The position numbers and the translations under genes were made by a program. This document shows, one piece after another, positions 16,811 through 25,369 of a stretch of 64,000 nucleotides of DNA. Under the pieces are notes generated by a model that was not told the origin of the DNA, did no database searches, and worked only from the letters and a program-made list of their open reading frames with translations. This DNA comes from Verrucomicrobiota bacterium (GTDB lineage: Bacteria; Verrucomicrobiota; Verrucomicrobiia; Opitutales; Opitutaceae), in assembly GCA_023416735.1 (NCBI GenBank), contig JAEZGX010000040.1:21539-85538 (forward strand). The letters run 5' to 3'. How positions within the stretch are numbered: position 1 is the first letter of the stretch; each line of letters starts with the position of its first letter.

Positions 16811-19800
16811 TTATTTTTCTATTTTTAGGCGGCGGGAGTCGGAGTTGGCGGTGATCTCGGGGACATACATCGCGCCCGCGGTGACGGGGAGGGCACGGAA
16901 GTTGCCCGGGGTGACGGCGCGAAGACCGAAGCGGAGTTCCCACGTGCCGGCCTCGATGCGATCGAGGAAGAAGACGCTGCGATCGTCGTGCTCTTCCCGA
17001 TACAACGGGCGCCCGGCGTCGGCCGTGGTCGAGGTTTCGTTTCGTGTGTTGGGGAGATGAACAAGGCGGGCGTCCCAGCCGCTGAGCGGGTTGAGGGGTT
17101 CGCAACCGGCGGGTTTGGGGACCTCGATCATGAGGTATTCGAGCTCTTGAGGAACAGTGAGGGTGATGCGGGCCGTGACTTGTTCGGCGATGCGAGCTGA
17201 ACCGTTGGGAGCGAGTGGCTCGGGAGTGAGACGGAGCATGCCAATGAGGGTCGGTTCGGCTTTTTGGCGTTCGAACGTGCGGGATGTTTCGATGAGGTGA
17301 GCGCTGGGCTGGACGCTGTCGCCGCGGGCCCAGGAGGAGGCAAGGGCGGTGGCGAGGACGGGAGTGCGGCCGGAGGTGCGGCGGACGGTGAAAGTATTTT
17401 CACCGGGACGGAGGGCGGAGGCGGGGATGTCGATGGCGGCTGGGATTTCGAGAAGCGTGTCGCGGGAGAATGCGATGCGACGGATGGACGTGTCGTTGGC
17501 GAGGAGTTCGATTTCGCCGGACGCGTCGAGCTGGCCGTGGTGCTGGAGGAAGGTGTTGAGGGCGAGAATGGCGAGAGCGGTGTCGCGCGTGCTGGACCAG
17601 TGGGCGCTGCGGCGATTGAGCGCGAGCCAGTGGGCAGAAGGTTCGACGAGTGGGTTTTTCGGATCCAGGGCGAGGAAGGCGAGGAGCGTGACGGCCGTGG
17701 ATTCGACGGCGCCTTCGGAGGCGCGCCAGTAGTTCCGGGCGGCGCCCCAGAAGGCGGTTTCGCCGAGGCCGGCGGCGGAGGCGCGCTGGACGCCGTTGTC
17801 GAGATTGCGGAGGAGCGTGGCGGATTGGTCGGGCGTGCCGAAGCGTTTCGACGCGAGAGCGAGCCAGGCGCGGCCGGAGGCGGAGAGACGGTCGCGTTCC
17901 GTGAAGGCGGTGGTGAAGCGGGTTTGGAGCTCGGGAAGTTGTGTAACGTTGGGAAGGCTTTCGAGGCGCGCGACCGCGGCGAGGGCGAAGGCGGTGGAAT
18001 CGTCGAAGGACGTGGAGGCGTTGAGGGCGAGGGCGAGAGAGCGGTGGGATTTCTCGGCAAGTGTATCCGGAATCTCGATGCCGGCGTCCGCGGCGAGGGA
18101 GAGACCCCAGGAGACGTAGGCGGTCATCCAGAGATCCGGCGAAGCGCCGGGCCACCAACCGTAACCGTGCCATTGGTGGGCTTTGTCGAGACGGGCGAGG
18201 CTTTGGCGGACGACCTCGTCGATCGAGTCGAGGCCGGCGGTCTTTTCGCGGCGGGCGCGATCGGCGGCGGTTTCGCGCGCCAGAATGCGGCGTTCGACGG
18301 CGGCGGGATCAAGGCCGAGATCGGTGAGGGTTTGGCGAACAACGACCGCGGGGAGGAAGCGGCTCATGGTTTGTTCGACGCAGCCGTAGGGGAAGTCGAT
18401 GAGGTAAGGCAGTGCGTCGAGGAGGGTGAGTGCGTGGTTCGGCGAGAGTTGGACGGAGACGTGCGTGCGCGAAGGATCGAGCGGTGACGGCAGGGCGAGC
18501 GAGAAAGATGTGACGCGGGAGTCGGCGGCGAGGCGGCCGAAGGAGGCGGTGTGTTGTTGGAGTCCGTCCTCGAGGATGGGCAGCGGAAGCTGCATGGCGT
18601 CGGACTCGGCGCCGGCGTGCGCGGTGAGGGTAAGTTCGGCGGCACCGGGAGTGGTGGCGCGGAGCGGCCAGGCGGTGGACGATTCGGAATGAGGAGCGAC
18701 GGAGATGGTTTGCGATGGAAGCAACGCGATAGGTTCGAGCGGGCCGGAAAGGGCGAGAGTGGCATGGGCGTCGAGAGGCGAATCGGTGCGATTGACGAGC
18801 GTGGCGGACGGCGAAGCGGTGTCGCCGGCGATGAGGAAGCGGGGGAGGTTGAGGCGGGCCTGGAAGGGGAGCGACGTGCGTGCGAAGGCGCGGGCAGCGC
18901 CGAAGGTGTCGCCGTCGGGGCCGGTGGCGTGGGCGTCGATACGCCAGCGGGTGAGGTTGTCGGGAAAGTTGAAGGAGACGCGGGCTTCGCCGCGAGAGTC
19001 GGTGAGGACAGACGGAGACCAGAAAGCGGTGGAAGCAAAACGCGTGCGGAGATGGAGGGCGGGGGGGCCAGCCGATGGTGCGAAGTTTCCGGCCGTGGTC
19101 GTCGCGCTGGCTTCATCGTGCAGGAGTAAGTTCGCGCGCGCGCCGGCGAGGGTATGGCCAGCTTTGTATCCGGCTTCCACTACACTGTTCACGGCGAACG
19201 GAGAGAGGGTCACGACGTCTTCATCGATCGTTTCTGACGGATTCAAGATCGCGCCCGGGCGGGGATCGGCGAGGCGAACGATCGGTCCGGAATCAACGGT
19301 GGACCAGACTGGGCGAGCTTCGACGATGCGGGAGGCGCGAAGGAAGTCGGGCAGTGCGGCGTCCGGCGCATCCGTTTCCGGCGAGACGAGGGAAATGACG
19401 GCGTCGTCGGCGACGGCGAGAGTCAGTTCGACGTTGGCGGCGGGTTGGCCGGAGGAGGTTTTGGCGGCGACGACGAGTTGGGTGGGGTCGCCGGGACGGT
19501 GTTCGTCGGCATCGGCCGTGATGGCGGTTTCGATCAAGTGATCTGTATTCGAAACTGAGATACTTGAAGTGGCGGAGACGCGATGATCCGTCGGCGTGGA
19601 CGTGGCGTGAAATTCGACGCTGCCGGAGCCGAAAAGCGTGGGGAGGTGGTCGAAGGTATGGAGCGAAAAGCGGCCGTGGAGGACGGCGGGTTCAGTGAGC
19701 AGGTGGGAGACGCCGCGGACGGTGAACCACGCGCGCGCGGCCCCGGCTGGAGCGATGCCGAGAGCGGGGAGCGGTTGGTTGCTGTGCGTTTCGGCGGGGA

Positions 19801-22591
19801 GGACGATCGCGGAGATTTCGGGATTGAGAGCGAGATCGGGTGCAGACGGGTCGACGGCGATCAGGGACAGGACTTCGCGGCGAGCATCGAGAAGCGGGTC
19901 GCCGGGACGATCGCGGCGTTGGGAGTCGAAGAGGGTGCGGCGGCCCCAGAGACGGTGGACGACGGGGGAGATTTCGCGATCAGTGAAAAAGCGAAGGCGG
20001 AAGGCGCCCGGGCGCGGGAGGCGGAATGAAGTTTCGAGGCGACCGTCGGCGGAAGGTAGTGGTTTTTCGGAGACAACGGTTTCGGTGTAACCGGCGTGAA
20101 CGAGGCGCCAGGTGTCGGGAACGCGCTGGGTGGCGCTGCCGACGCGTTGCCATTCGGCGGAGACGCGTTCGGGAGGGACGATGGCGCCCATGTCGTCGAT
20201 CCACACCTCGGTCCAACGAAGTTCGAGAAGTTGAGCGCTGCCATCGAAACGGGCGGGACGATTCTGGCCGTCGCGGACGACGGCGGAGACGGAGATCGTT
20301 TCGCCGACGCGAGCGAGGCGCGGTGTGGTCCAGCCGAGCGGGTCGAGCGTGAGACCGGTTTCGCTGATGGTGAGGGTGGTGTCGGCGTTGGCGGAGGCGG
20401 CGCCGGTGGGATTGACGGCGGCGTTCACGCGCAGACGCGTGTTTTCCGGAAGAAATGCCGGGAGCGGCAACGTGAAATCGGCGTGTCCTAGCGCGTCGGT
20501 GGTGCCGGTGAGCGGGCGTTCGGCCAACGAGCGACTCCATTCGGCCACGGTTTCGTCGGGGGAAGGAAAGAAGTCGTCGATGTAGAACTGGCAGGTGACG
20601 GGGGCTTCGGTGAGCGGACCGCCGGAGAAGTAAGAGGCGTTGACGCGAACGGTGATTTCGCGGCCGGGACGGAGTGTCGCGGGCTCGCTGGCGAGGGAAA
20701 CGTTGGCAATGACGGCGGGAGGGACGAAGCGATCGACCTGGAAGAGCGAGGTGGAGGACTCGATGCCACCGCCCTCGTGCTCGCGGAAAAGATCGAGACG
20801 GGCGTGTCCGGGTCGAACATCGGCGGGAATCTCGATCTCGCCGTGCGCGGTGCCGTGGGCGCTCAGCGAAAGCGGGGTGGTGTCGACGAGCGTCGTATCG
20901 TTTAGAATGATACGGTAGCGAAGGGACTCGAGATTGGCGGGGATGATGAAGCGATCTTCATGGCGCTCGCGAGCGACGAGCCGCCAGCGGGCGGTTTCGC
21001 CGGGACGGTAGAGCGGACGGTCGGTTACGACATCGACGTAGATCGATTCGGGGCCATCGCGTCCCAAGGCAAAGAAGGGCAGCAACACGGGGTGATCGCC
21101 GATGAAGGCGAGCGTGTTGTGCGCGTGGTCGGAGAGGAGAGGAAGGCTGGCGGCACCGGATGCATCGGTGGTGGCTTCCCAGCGCGCGAGCGGGTTTCGA
21201 CGGACTGGAGTGAAACCTTGGATACGGGCGTTGGCGATGGGCGTGCCGTCGCTCGCGTGGAAGGCGAACAGCTGGCCGGACGTGGCGCTGGAAAGTTGCG
21301 CAAGGGCGCGGGCCGAAGAGGCGAGAAAGCGGCCTTGCCAAGTGACCGAGTCGCCGGTTTGGGGGCGGCGACCTTCGATGGTGAGCAGATAGGCACCCGC
21401 CGGGAGAGAAGGGGCGGCGTCGATGACTTGAGAGTGCCAGGTCAGGTGCGTGGCGCTGGCGAGTGGAATCGACCATTCGCGAAGCCGCTCGGCGGAGGTG
21501 GGGTGAACGACCTTGTTGGACGGACGAGGCGTGAGGCTGTCGGCAAGGTCGAGCGAGATCCAATCGTCAGGCGAGAGACGGTCGAGAGTGACGTGAAGCG
21601 AATCGAGGCCGGCGGTGCCGAAGCTGAAGCGGACGGGAGCGTCGGGAGCGACGACGGACGGGAGGTGGACCAGGAGTGTGGGGTCGGAGAGAGATTGCTC
21701 AATCGTGCCGAGTTCGGAGCGGAGGGAGTGGACGAGGGCGGCGGGTTGAGCGGGGAGTTGGTCGCGGACGGCGCGAATTTCGGCGAGCAGAGCGGGGACG
21801 TCGGCAGGTGTGTTCGGAGCCATGTCGGGAGACCAGCGCGAGCGGATGCGCCAAAGGAGCGCTTCGGCGTGGATGAAAGGCGCCCAGATTGTGGATGGAG
21901 CGGCGGCGGCGGCAGCGGACCACAATGTGGCGTGGTCTTGGCGATCTGGAATCGAAGCGGAAGAACGCGGTGCAGAGAACGTCCGTGCGAGTTGCCAAGC
22001 AGACCAGGCGCGATCGTCAGGGGCAGTGGCCACGCGAGCGGCGTGGGAGAGATGTGCGCGAAAAGCGGAGAATTCTGCGTGGTAGATCGCGGACGAGTCG
22101 GTGAGCGATCGTTGAAGGAAATCGACGTAGCGATGAGCGCTCTCGGCGGTAGGTGATTGCGAAGCGAGGTGGTCTGCGATCGCGGTGCGGAGTTTCCAGG
22201 ATTCTCCGAGGCCGAGTTGTTCCGCGAGATCGGCACGGCTGGTGAGCAGACTGATCCAGAATTCGTCGCGGACGCGCTGGGAGTTGTGATAGGGCGCGGC
22301 GAGAGAGTCGAAACGGGCGAACAGGTCGATGGACCAGTTGAGACCGCGCTGCCAGCGGGTGGTAATTTCGGAGCGCCAGCTGGCGTCGAGGATCCAGAGT
22401 TCGAGCCAGCGGCGGGTGTCCGGATCGGGGGCGACGCCGAGAGCGGCGGTGTAGCGTTCCTTCGCGTGTTCCCAGGAGTTTTCGGCGGCGAAGGATTGAG
22501 CCTCGGAAAGGAGCGTCGGGTAGTCCTTGGGCGCAGTCGCGGCGGCGAGAAGGAACGGAAACAGAGCGACGAGGAGAAGGAAACGGCGCAT
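16811..22591 (-). CDS. Alpha-2-macroglobulin family protein with thioester and a TonB-receptor-like insert
   Basis: 1926 residues with a Sec signal (MRRFLLLVALFPFLLAAATA). The N-terminal about 250 residues are helical. Macroglobulin beta-domains follow; the MG2 region has VYVDV-type VTDRPLYRPGETARWRLVAR. The A2M domain starts at STAFWSPSVLTDSRGEARVS, and the thioester motif is YGCVEQTMSRF with Cys1404 and Gln1407. Helical TED toroid repeats and a C-terminal receptor-type domain end the chain. These proteins trap attacking proteases in the periplasm through a cleavable bait and a Cys-Gln thioester; the E. coli relative uses CLEQ, so CVEQ should be active. The bait position, just before the A2M domain, holds residues 1123-1154, which match the TonB receptor of this window (see findings). 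It is preceded by a WYL regulator 37 bp upstream and probably co-transcribed with it. Confidence 0.93.
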   Translation of the reverse strand: MRRFLLLVALFPFLLAAATAPKDYPTLLSEAQSFAAENSWEHAKERYTAALGVAPDPDTRRWLELWILDASWRSEITTRWQRGLNWSIDLFARFDSLAAPYHNSQRVRDEFWISLLTSRADLAEQLGLGESWKLRTAIADHLASQSPTAESAHRYVDFLQRSLTDSSAIYHAEFSAFRAHLSHAARVATAPDDRAWSAWQLARTFSAPRSSASIPDRQDHATLWSAAAAAAPSTIWAPFIHAEALLWRIRSRWSPDMAPNTPADVPALLAEIRAVRDQLPAQPAALVHSLRSELGTIEQSLSDPTLLVHLPSVVAPDAPVRFSFGTAGLDSLHVTLDRLSPDDWISLDLADSLTPRPSNKVVHPTSAERLREWSIPLASATHLTWHSQVIDAAPSLPAGAYLLTIEGRRPQTGDSVTWQGRFLASSARALAQLSSATSGQLFAFHASDGTPIANARIQGFTPVRRNPLARWEATTDASGAASLPLLSDHAHNTLAFIGDHPVLLPFFALGRDGPESIYVDVVTDRPLYRPGETARWRLVARERHEDRFIIPANLESLRYRIILNDTTLVDTTPLSLSAHGTAHGEIEIPADVRPGHARLDLFREHEGGGIESSTSLFQVDRFVPPAVIANVSLASEPATLRPGREITVRVNASYFSGGPLTEAPVTCQFYIDDFFPSPDETVAEWSRSLAERPLTGTTDALGHADFTLPLPAFLPENTRLRVNAAVNPTGAASANADTTLTISETGLTLDPLGWTTPRLARVGETISVSAVVRDGQNRPARFDGSAQLLELRWTEVWIDDMGAIVPPERVSAEWQRVGSATQRVPDTWRLVHAGYTETVVSEKPLPSADGRLETSFRLPRPGAFRLRFFTDREISPVVHRLWGRRTLFDSQRRDRPGDPLLDARREVLSLIAVDPSAPDLALNPEISAIVLPAETHSNQPLPALGIAPAGAARAWFTVRGVSHLLTEPAVLHGRFSLHTFDHLPTLFGSGSVEFHATSTPTDHRVSATSSISVSNTDHLIETAITADADEHRPGDPTQLVVAAKTSSGQPAANVELTLAVADDAVISLVSPETDAPDAALPDFLRASRIVEARPVWSTVDSGPIVRLADPRPGAILNPSETIDEDVVTLSPFAVNSVVEAGYKAGHTLAGARANLLLHDEASATTTAGNFAPSAGPPALHLRTRFASTAFWSPSVLTDSRGEARVSFNFPDNLTRWRIDAHATGPDGDTFGAARAFARTSLPFQARLNLPRFLIAGDTASPSATLVNRTDSPLDAHATLALSGPLEPIALLPSQTISVAPHSESSTAWPLRATTPGAAELTLTAHAGAESDAMQLPLPILEDGLQQHTASFGRLAADSRVTSFSLALPSPLDPSRTHVSVQLSPNHALTLLDALPYLIDFPYGCVEQTMSRFLPAVVVRQTLTDLGLDPAAVERRILARETAADRARREKTAGLDSIDEVVRQSLARLDKAHQWHGYGWWPGASPDLWMTAYVSWGLSLAADAGIEIPDTLAEKSHRSLALALNASTSFDDSTAFALAAVARLESLPNVTQLPELQTRFTTAFTERDRLSASGRAWLALASKRFGTPDQSATLLRNLDNGVQRASAAGLGETAFWGAARNYWRASEGAVESTAVTLLAFLALDPKNPLVEPSAHWLALNRRSAHWSSTRDTALAILALNTFLQHHGQLDASGEIELLANDTSIRRIAFSRDTLLEIPAAIDIPASALRPGENTFTVRRTSGRTPVLATALASSWARGDSVQPSAHLIETSRTFERQKAEPTLIGMLRLTPEPLAPNGSARIAEQVTARITLTVPQELEYLMIEVPKPAGCEPLNPLSGWDARLVHLPNTRNETSTTADAGRPLYREEHDDRSVFFLDRIEAGTWELRFGLRAVTPGNFRALPVTAGAMYVPEITANSDSRRLKIEK
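19130..19225 (-). other. LSPF/TLAG segment inside the alpha-2-macroglobulin gene
   Basis: Codons 1123-1154 of the macroglobulin read DEDVVTLSPFAV ... GYKAGHTLAGARAN. A gapless comparison with residues 36-67 of the TonB receptor (53972-54067) gives 18 identities in 32 positions. Confidence 0.8.
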
Positions 22592-22628
22592 GGCGAGGAG
22601 CGTTGGAAGGGGCGGCTTGGTGGCTCCC

Positions 22629-23618
22629 TTATTTGGAATAGAGGGAGGCGAGGGCGGTGGCGGTTTGGCGGAGGGTGGAGCGCAATTCGGGCGGGGAGAG
22701 GACCTCGGCGTGGGCGCCCCAGCTGAGTATCCATTGTTCCACTTCGGTGAGGGCGCCGAGGCGGAGATGGAGCTCGAGGGCGCCGTCGGGGAGGTCGCGC
22801 ATTTCCTGGGATTCGTGCCATTCGCGTTCGCGAATGCGCTCGGCGACGGTGGCGGAGAAACGGATGACAACCCTGTAGTCGCCGGTGCCGCCGAGGACGC
22901 CGAGAGCGTTGGCGAAGAACTTTTCGGGGGAGAAGTCGGCGGGGCGGGTAAAAGACTGCTTGGTGCTGACGGCGTCGGCGATGCGCGGAAGGGCGAAGGT
23001 GCGGAGGGCGTCGCGTTGGAGATCGTGGCCGACGAGATACCAGAGGTTTTCGCGGTTGGCGAGGTGGTAGGGGCGAACCCGGCGGTTGGATTTTCGGGTG
23101 TCTCCGGGTTTTCGATACGTAAAGGTGACCTCGTGTTGATGGAGGACTGCAGCGCTGAGGGTGTTGAAGATGGCGAGGTCGGTTTTGCCGAGGCCGATGT
23201 TTTTGAAGGAGACGGATTGGAGTTCGTCGGCGGGAGAAAACGAGATGCGGTCTCGAAGGCCGCGGGAAAGTTTTTCGAAGGAAGCCTCGAGCTGGCGGTG
23301 AAAAGGGGTGCCGCGGTATTGCTGGAGAGCGCGTTGGGCGACGAGGAGGGCGAGGAGTTCGCCTTCGGAGACATTGACCGTAGGGAAGGCGGTGACGGGC
23401 TGGGTATAGCGGTAGGCTTGGATTTGCGCGTCGAATTCGATGGGAAGATCGAGGCGATCGCGCATGAAGGCGATGTCGCGGACGATGGTTTTCCGCGAGA
23501 CCTCGAGAAGGCGCATGAGCTTCGTGCTGTTGGTGAGGGCTCCGCGGCGAAGCTCGTCGTGAATTTTTAGCATGCGCTCCAAGGGAGGGCGGGAGAGTTG
23601 GGCGCGTAGGGCGGGCAT
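22629..23618 (-). CDS. WYL-domain transcriptional regulator (DeoR-like helix-turn-helix)
   Basis: 329 residues. The N-terminal winged helix-turn-helix (LMRLLEVSRKTIVRDIAFMR, then DRLDLPIEFD) is of the DeoR/HTH_11 type. The WYL domain spans about residues 150-230 (TFTYRKPGDTRKSNRRVRPY, then HLANRENLWYLVGHDLQRDA), followed by the WCX extension that ends ILSWGAHAEVLSPPELR. WYL domains sense nucleic acids or small ligands and often act in DNA-damage or phage-defence control. It sits 37 bp upstream of the alpha-2-macroglobulin gene on the same strand, so it may control or be co-expressed with it. It is divergent from the gene at 23724, with a palindrome between them. Confidence 0.92.
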   Translation of the reverse strand: MPALRAQLSRPPLERMLKIHDELRRGALTNSTKLMRLLEVSRKTIVRDIAFMRDRLDLPIEFDAQIQAYRYTQPVTAFPTVNVSEGELLALLVAQRALQQYRGTPFHRQLEASFEKLSRGLRDRISFSPADELQSVSFKNIGLGKTDLAIFNTLSAAVLHQHEVTFTYRKPGDTRKSNRRVRPYHLANRENLWYLVGHDLQRDALRTFALPRIADAVSTKQSFTRPADFSPEKFFANALGVLGGTGDYRVVIRFSATVAERIREREWHESQEMRDLPDGALELHLRLGALTEVEQWILSWGAHAEVLSPPELRSTLRQTATALASLYSK

Positions 23619-23680
23619 GGAGAGGACTTAAAGGTGATTACGCCGGAGATGAGGCGGAGGATTCGCGCAGTGGTTTTTAA

Positions 23681-23703
23681 GGTGGGACAGGGAATGTCCC
23701 ACC
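23681..23703. repeat. Palindrome in the divergent region upstream of the hypothetical gene
   Basis: GGTGGGACA-GGGAA-TGTCCCACC has 9-bp perfect arms and lies 21 bp before the ATG at 23724, between divergent genes. It resembles the window's short palindromic repeats in build but differs in sequence. It could be an operator or a mobile palindrome. Confidence 0.5.
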
Positions 23704-23723
23704 TCGGGTGGTATGGTCTCGGC

Positions 23724-24350
23724 ATGAAATCGCAACGCCGCCAGAAAAAATGCTTCGTTCCTCTCGCGCTCACTTGGTCGCACTGCGGGGCGCTCTATCG
23801 CGTCACGGCTTGGCCGGAGGCGCGGTTCGAATGCTTGTATGGTGAGGATTGGATCGAGACTTCGCCGACGGAGGACGCGCTGGCGTCGGCGGCGATCGAG
23901 TGCGATGCGAGGGCGTGGGCGGGCTATCTCGAATTTGTGCCGACTGCGGTGCGCGAGGTGATTGCGCGGTTTGGGGTGGGCCGGATGGAAGCACTGCAGG
24001 TGGTGGCGCGTTGTCCGGAGTTGGTGAACGAAGTGGCGGAGACGCCGTCGCTGTCGGCGTTTGTGGCGGCGCATGCCGCGCTGCGTGGGACGGGTGGCGC
24101 GTGCTGGGCGGAAATCGCTGCGGTGCACGAGCGCAGCGGAATTTTCGGATTGCTGGAGTGGCTGGGGCTGCCGGCGTCGCGGCAGACGCTGGGGATTTTG
24201 CAGAGCATCGTGGAGCCGGATGTGCCGAAGCGTTTGTTAGAACCGCTGCGGAATTTGCTGTGGGAGCCGACGGCGATCTTTGCGTTGCAGCGGATGCCGG
24301 CGATCACCGACCGCGATCTGGCGCGGACGTGTCACGCTCTGGCGGCGTAA
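23724..24350 (+). CDS. Conserved-looking hypothetical protein
   Basis: About 208 residues starting MKSQRRQKKCFVPLALTW. There is no signal peptide or membrane helix. The first 55 residues look beta-rich (CGALYRVTAWPEARFECLYG), and the remainder is helical with regular Leu/Ala spacing (SAFVAAHAALRGTGGACWAE, then LLEWLGLPASRQTLGILQSI). Cysteines are scattered rather than in CxxC pairs. I do not recognise a family. Its coding character is supported by codon-position bias and by the protein-like composition throughout. It is divergent from the WYL regulator, with a palindrome in the gap, and convergent with the rhomboid-like gene. Confidence 0.6.
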   Translation: MKSQRRQKKCFVPLALTWSHCGALYRVTAWPEARFECLYGEDWIETSPTEDALASAAIECDARAWAGYLEFVPTAVREVIARFGVGRMEALQVVARCPELVNEVAETPSLSAFVAAHAALRGTGGACWAEIAAVHERSGIFGLLEWLGLPASRQTLGILQSIVEPDVPKRLLEPLRNLLWEPTAIFALQRMPAITDRDLARTCHALAA

Positions 24351-24354
24351 AAAA

Positions 24355-24380
24355 AGGGACGGGTTGGAGACCCGCCCTAC
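24355..24380. repeat. Short palindromic intergenic repeat, copy 3
   Basis: GGGACGGGTT-GGAG-ACCCGCCCTAC. The inner CGGGT/ACCCG arms are perfect, and the right end CCGCCCTAC matches the copy at 603. It lies between two convergent genes and is preceded by an A run, so it may terminate the minus-strand gene. Confidence 0.55.
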
Positions 24381-24387
24381 CGCGCGA

Positions 24388-25233
24388 TTACTCGGGGTCG
24401 CGGCGCTTGAGGGCGGCGCGGGCGGATTCGAGTCTGGCGCGTTCTTTGGCGGTGAGACTGTCGATGCCGGAAGTGGCGATTTTATCGAGGAGGGCGTCGA
24501 TTTCCGCCATGGAGCTCTCGCGGGCGGCGGGCTTGGGCGCGGCCGGTTTCGGTTTTGACGGTTTGGGGTCAGGCAGGACGCGAAGCTTGGGGTTGCGCGA
24601 CGGCAGCTTGATCGACGGGAGAACGAGACGGCCTTGAAAATAGCGGATGTAGGCGTGCGCGAAACCGGTGGTGGCCCACAAAGTGAGGAGGTGGGTGACA
24701 TCGTTGGCCGCGAGCGCCATGAGGGTGTAGATGCCGACGAGGACGATCGCGACCCACTTGGCGAGCAGGTTGAACAACAGCATCGCGTTGGGGTAGAGCG
24801 TCGCGAACGCGACGAAGATGGCGAGCGAACCAGCCTGGCCTACGAAAGCGGTGGGCCGCCAAAGACCGATCAAGGTGAGCACGAACGGAGTGACAAAGTA
24901 GAGGCAGGCGTAGAGTTGGAGGAAGGGGCGTCGGCCGATGTGGCGTTCAACCTCGCGACCGAACCAGATGAGCATCGCCATATCGATGACGAAACCGAGG
25001 CTGGGCCGATTGAGGAGCCCGTAGGTGACGAGCCGCCAAACTTCGCCGCGGAGCACGCCGTCGCTGGTGAACATCATCCAACTCTGGAACGTCGTCGCGC
25101 GACCGAACATCAGCAGCGTCGTGATGAGCATGGAGGCGGTGAGAACCGCGACGACAAGGTGCGCGGCGTAGATGGGGTATCCGCGAATCCATGTCACGGG
25201 CTGGTTTTCGTCGGTATCACCGTAGAGGCTCAT
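24388..25233 (-). CDS. Rhomboid-like membrane protein with degenerate catalytic site
   Basis: 281 residues with about six membrane helices followed by a soluble tail. The rhomboid fold is visible in RGEVWRLVTYGLLNRPSLGF and the long stretch RPTAFVGQAGSLAIFVAFAT. Active rhomboids have GxSG at the helix-4 serine and a His in helix 6. Here the first reads GQAG, with Ala at the nucleophile position, and the helix-6 region reads ATTGFAHAYIRYFQG without the usual AH-GG His. It therefore looks like a pseudoprotease. The C-terminal AEIDALLDKIATSGIDSLTA is the small domain found on many bacterial rhomboids (DUF6576). I place the start at ATG 25233 (MSLYGDTDENQP). It is divergent from the M13 peptidase gene. 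Confidence 0.75.
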   Translation of the reverse strand: MSLYGDTDENQPVTWIRGYPIYAAHLVVAVLTASMLITTLLMFGRATTFQSWMMFTSDGVLRGEVWRLVTYGLLNRPSLGFVIDMAMLIWFGREVERHIGRRPFLQLYACLYFVTPFVLTLIGLWRPTAFVGQAGSLAIFVAFATLYPNAMLLFNLLAKWVAIVLVGIYTLMALAANDVTHLLTLWATTGFAHAYIRYFQGRLVLPSIKLPSRNPKLRVLPDPKPSKPKPAAPKPAARESSMAEIDALLDKIATSGIDSLTAKERARLESARAALKRRDPE

Positions 25234-25369
25234 GATAGGTGACGCGAAGCTGCCCAAGGGGGCGGCGAACCGCAAGAATCGAGGCGGGAAATGTGTTGGC
25301 GCAGAGAAGGCGCGCAACGAGCGATTCGTGAGATTGCGCTGGAGCAGAGGCGGTGGCAGTCGTCGGCGC

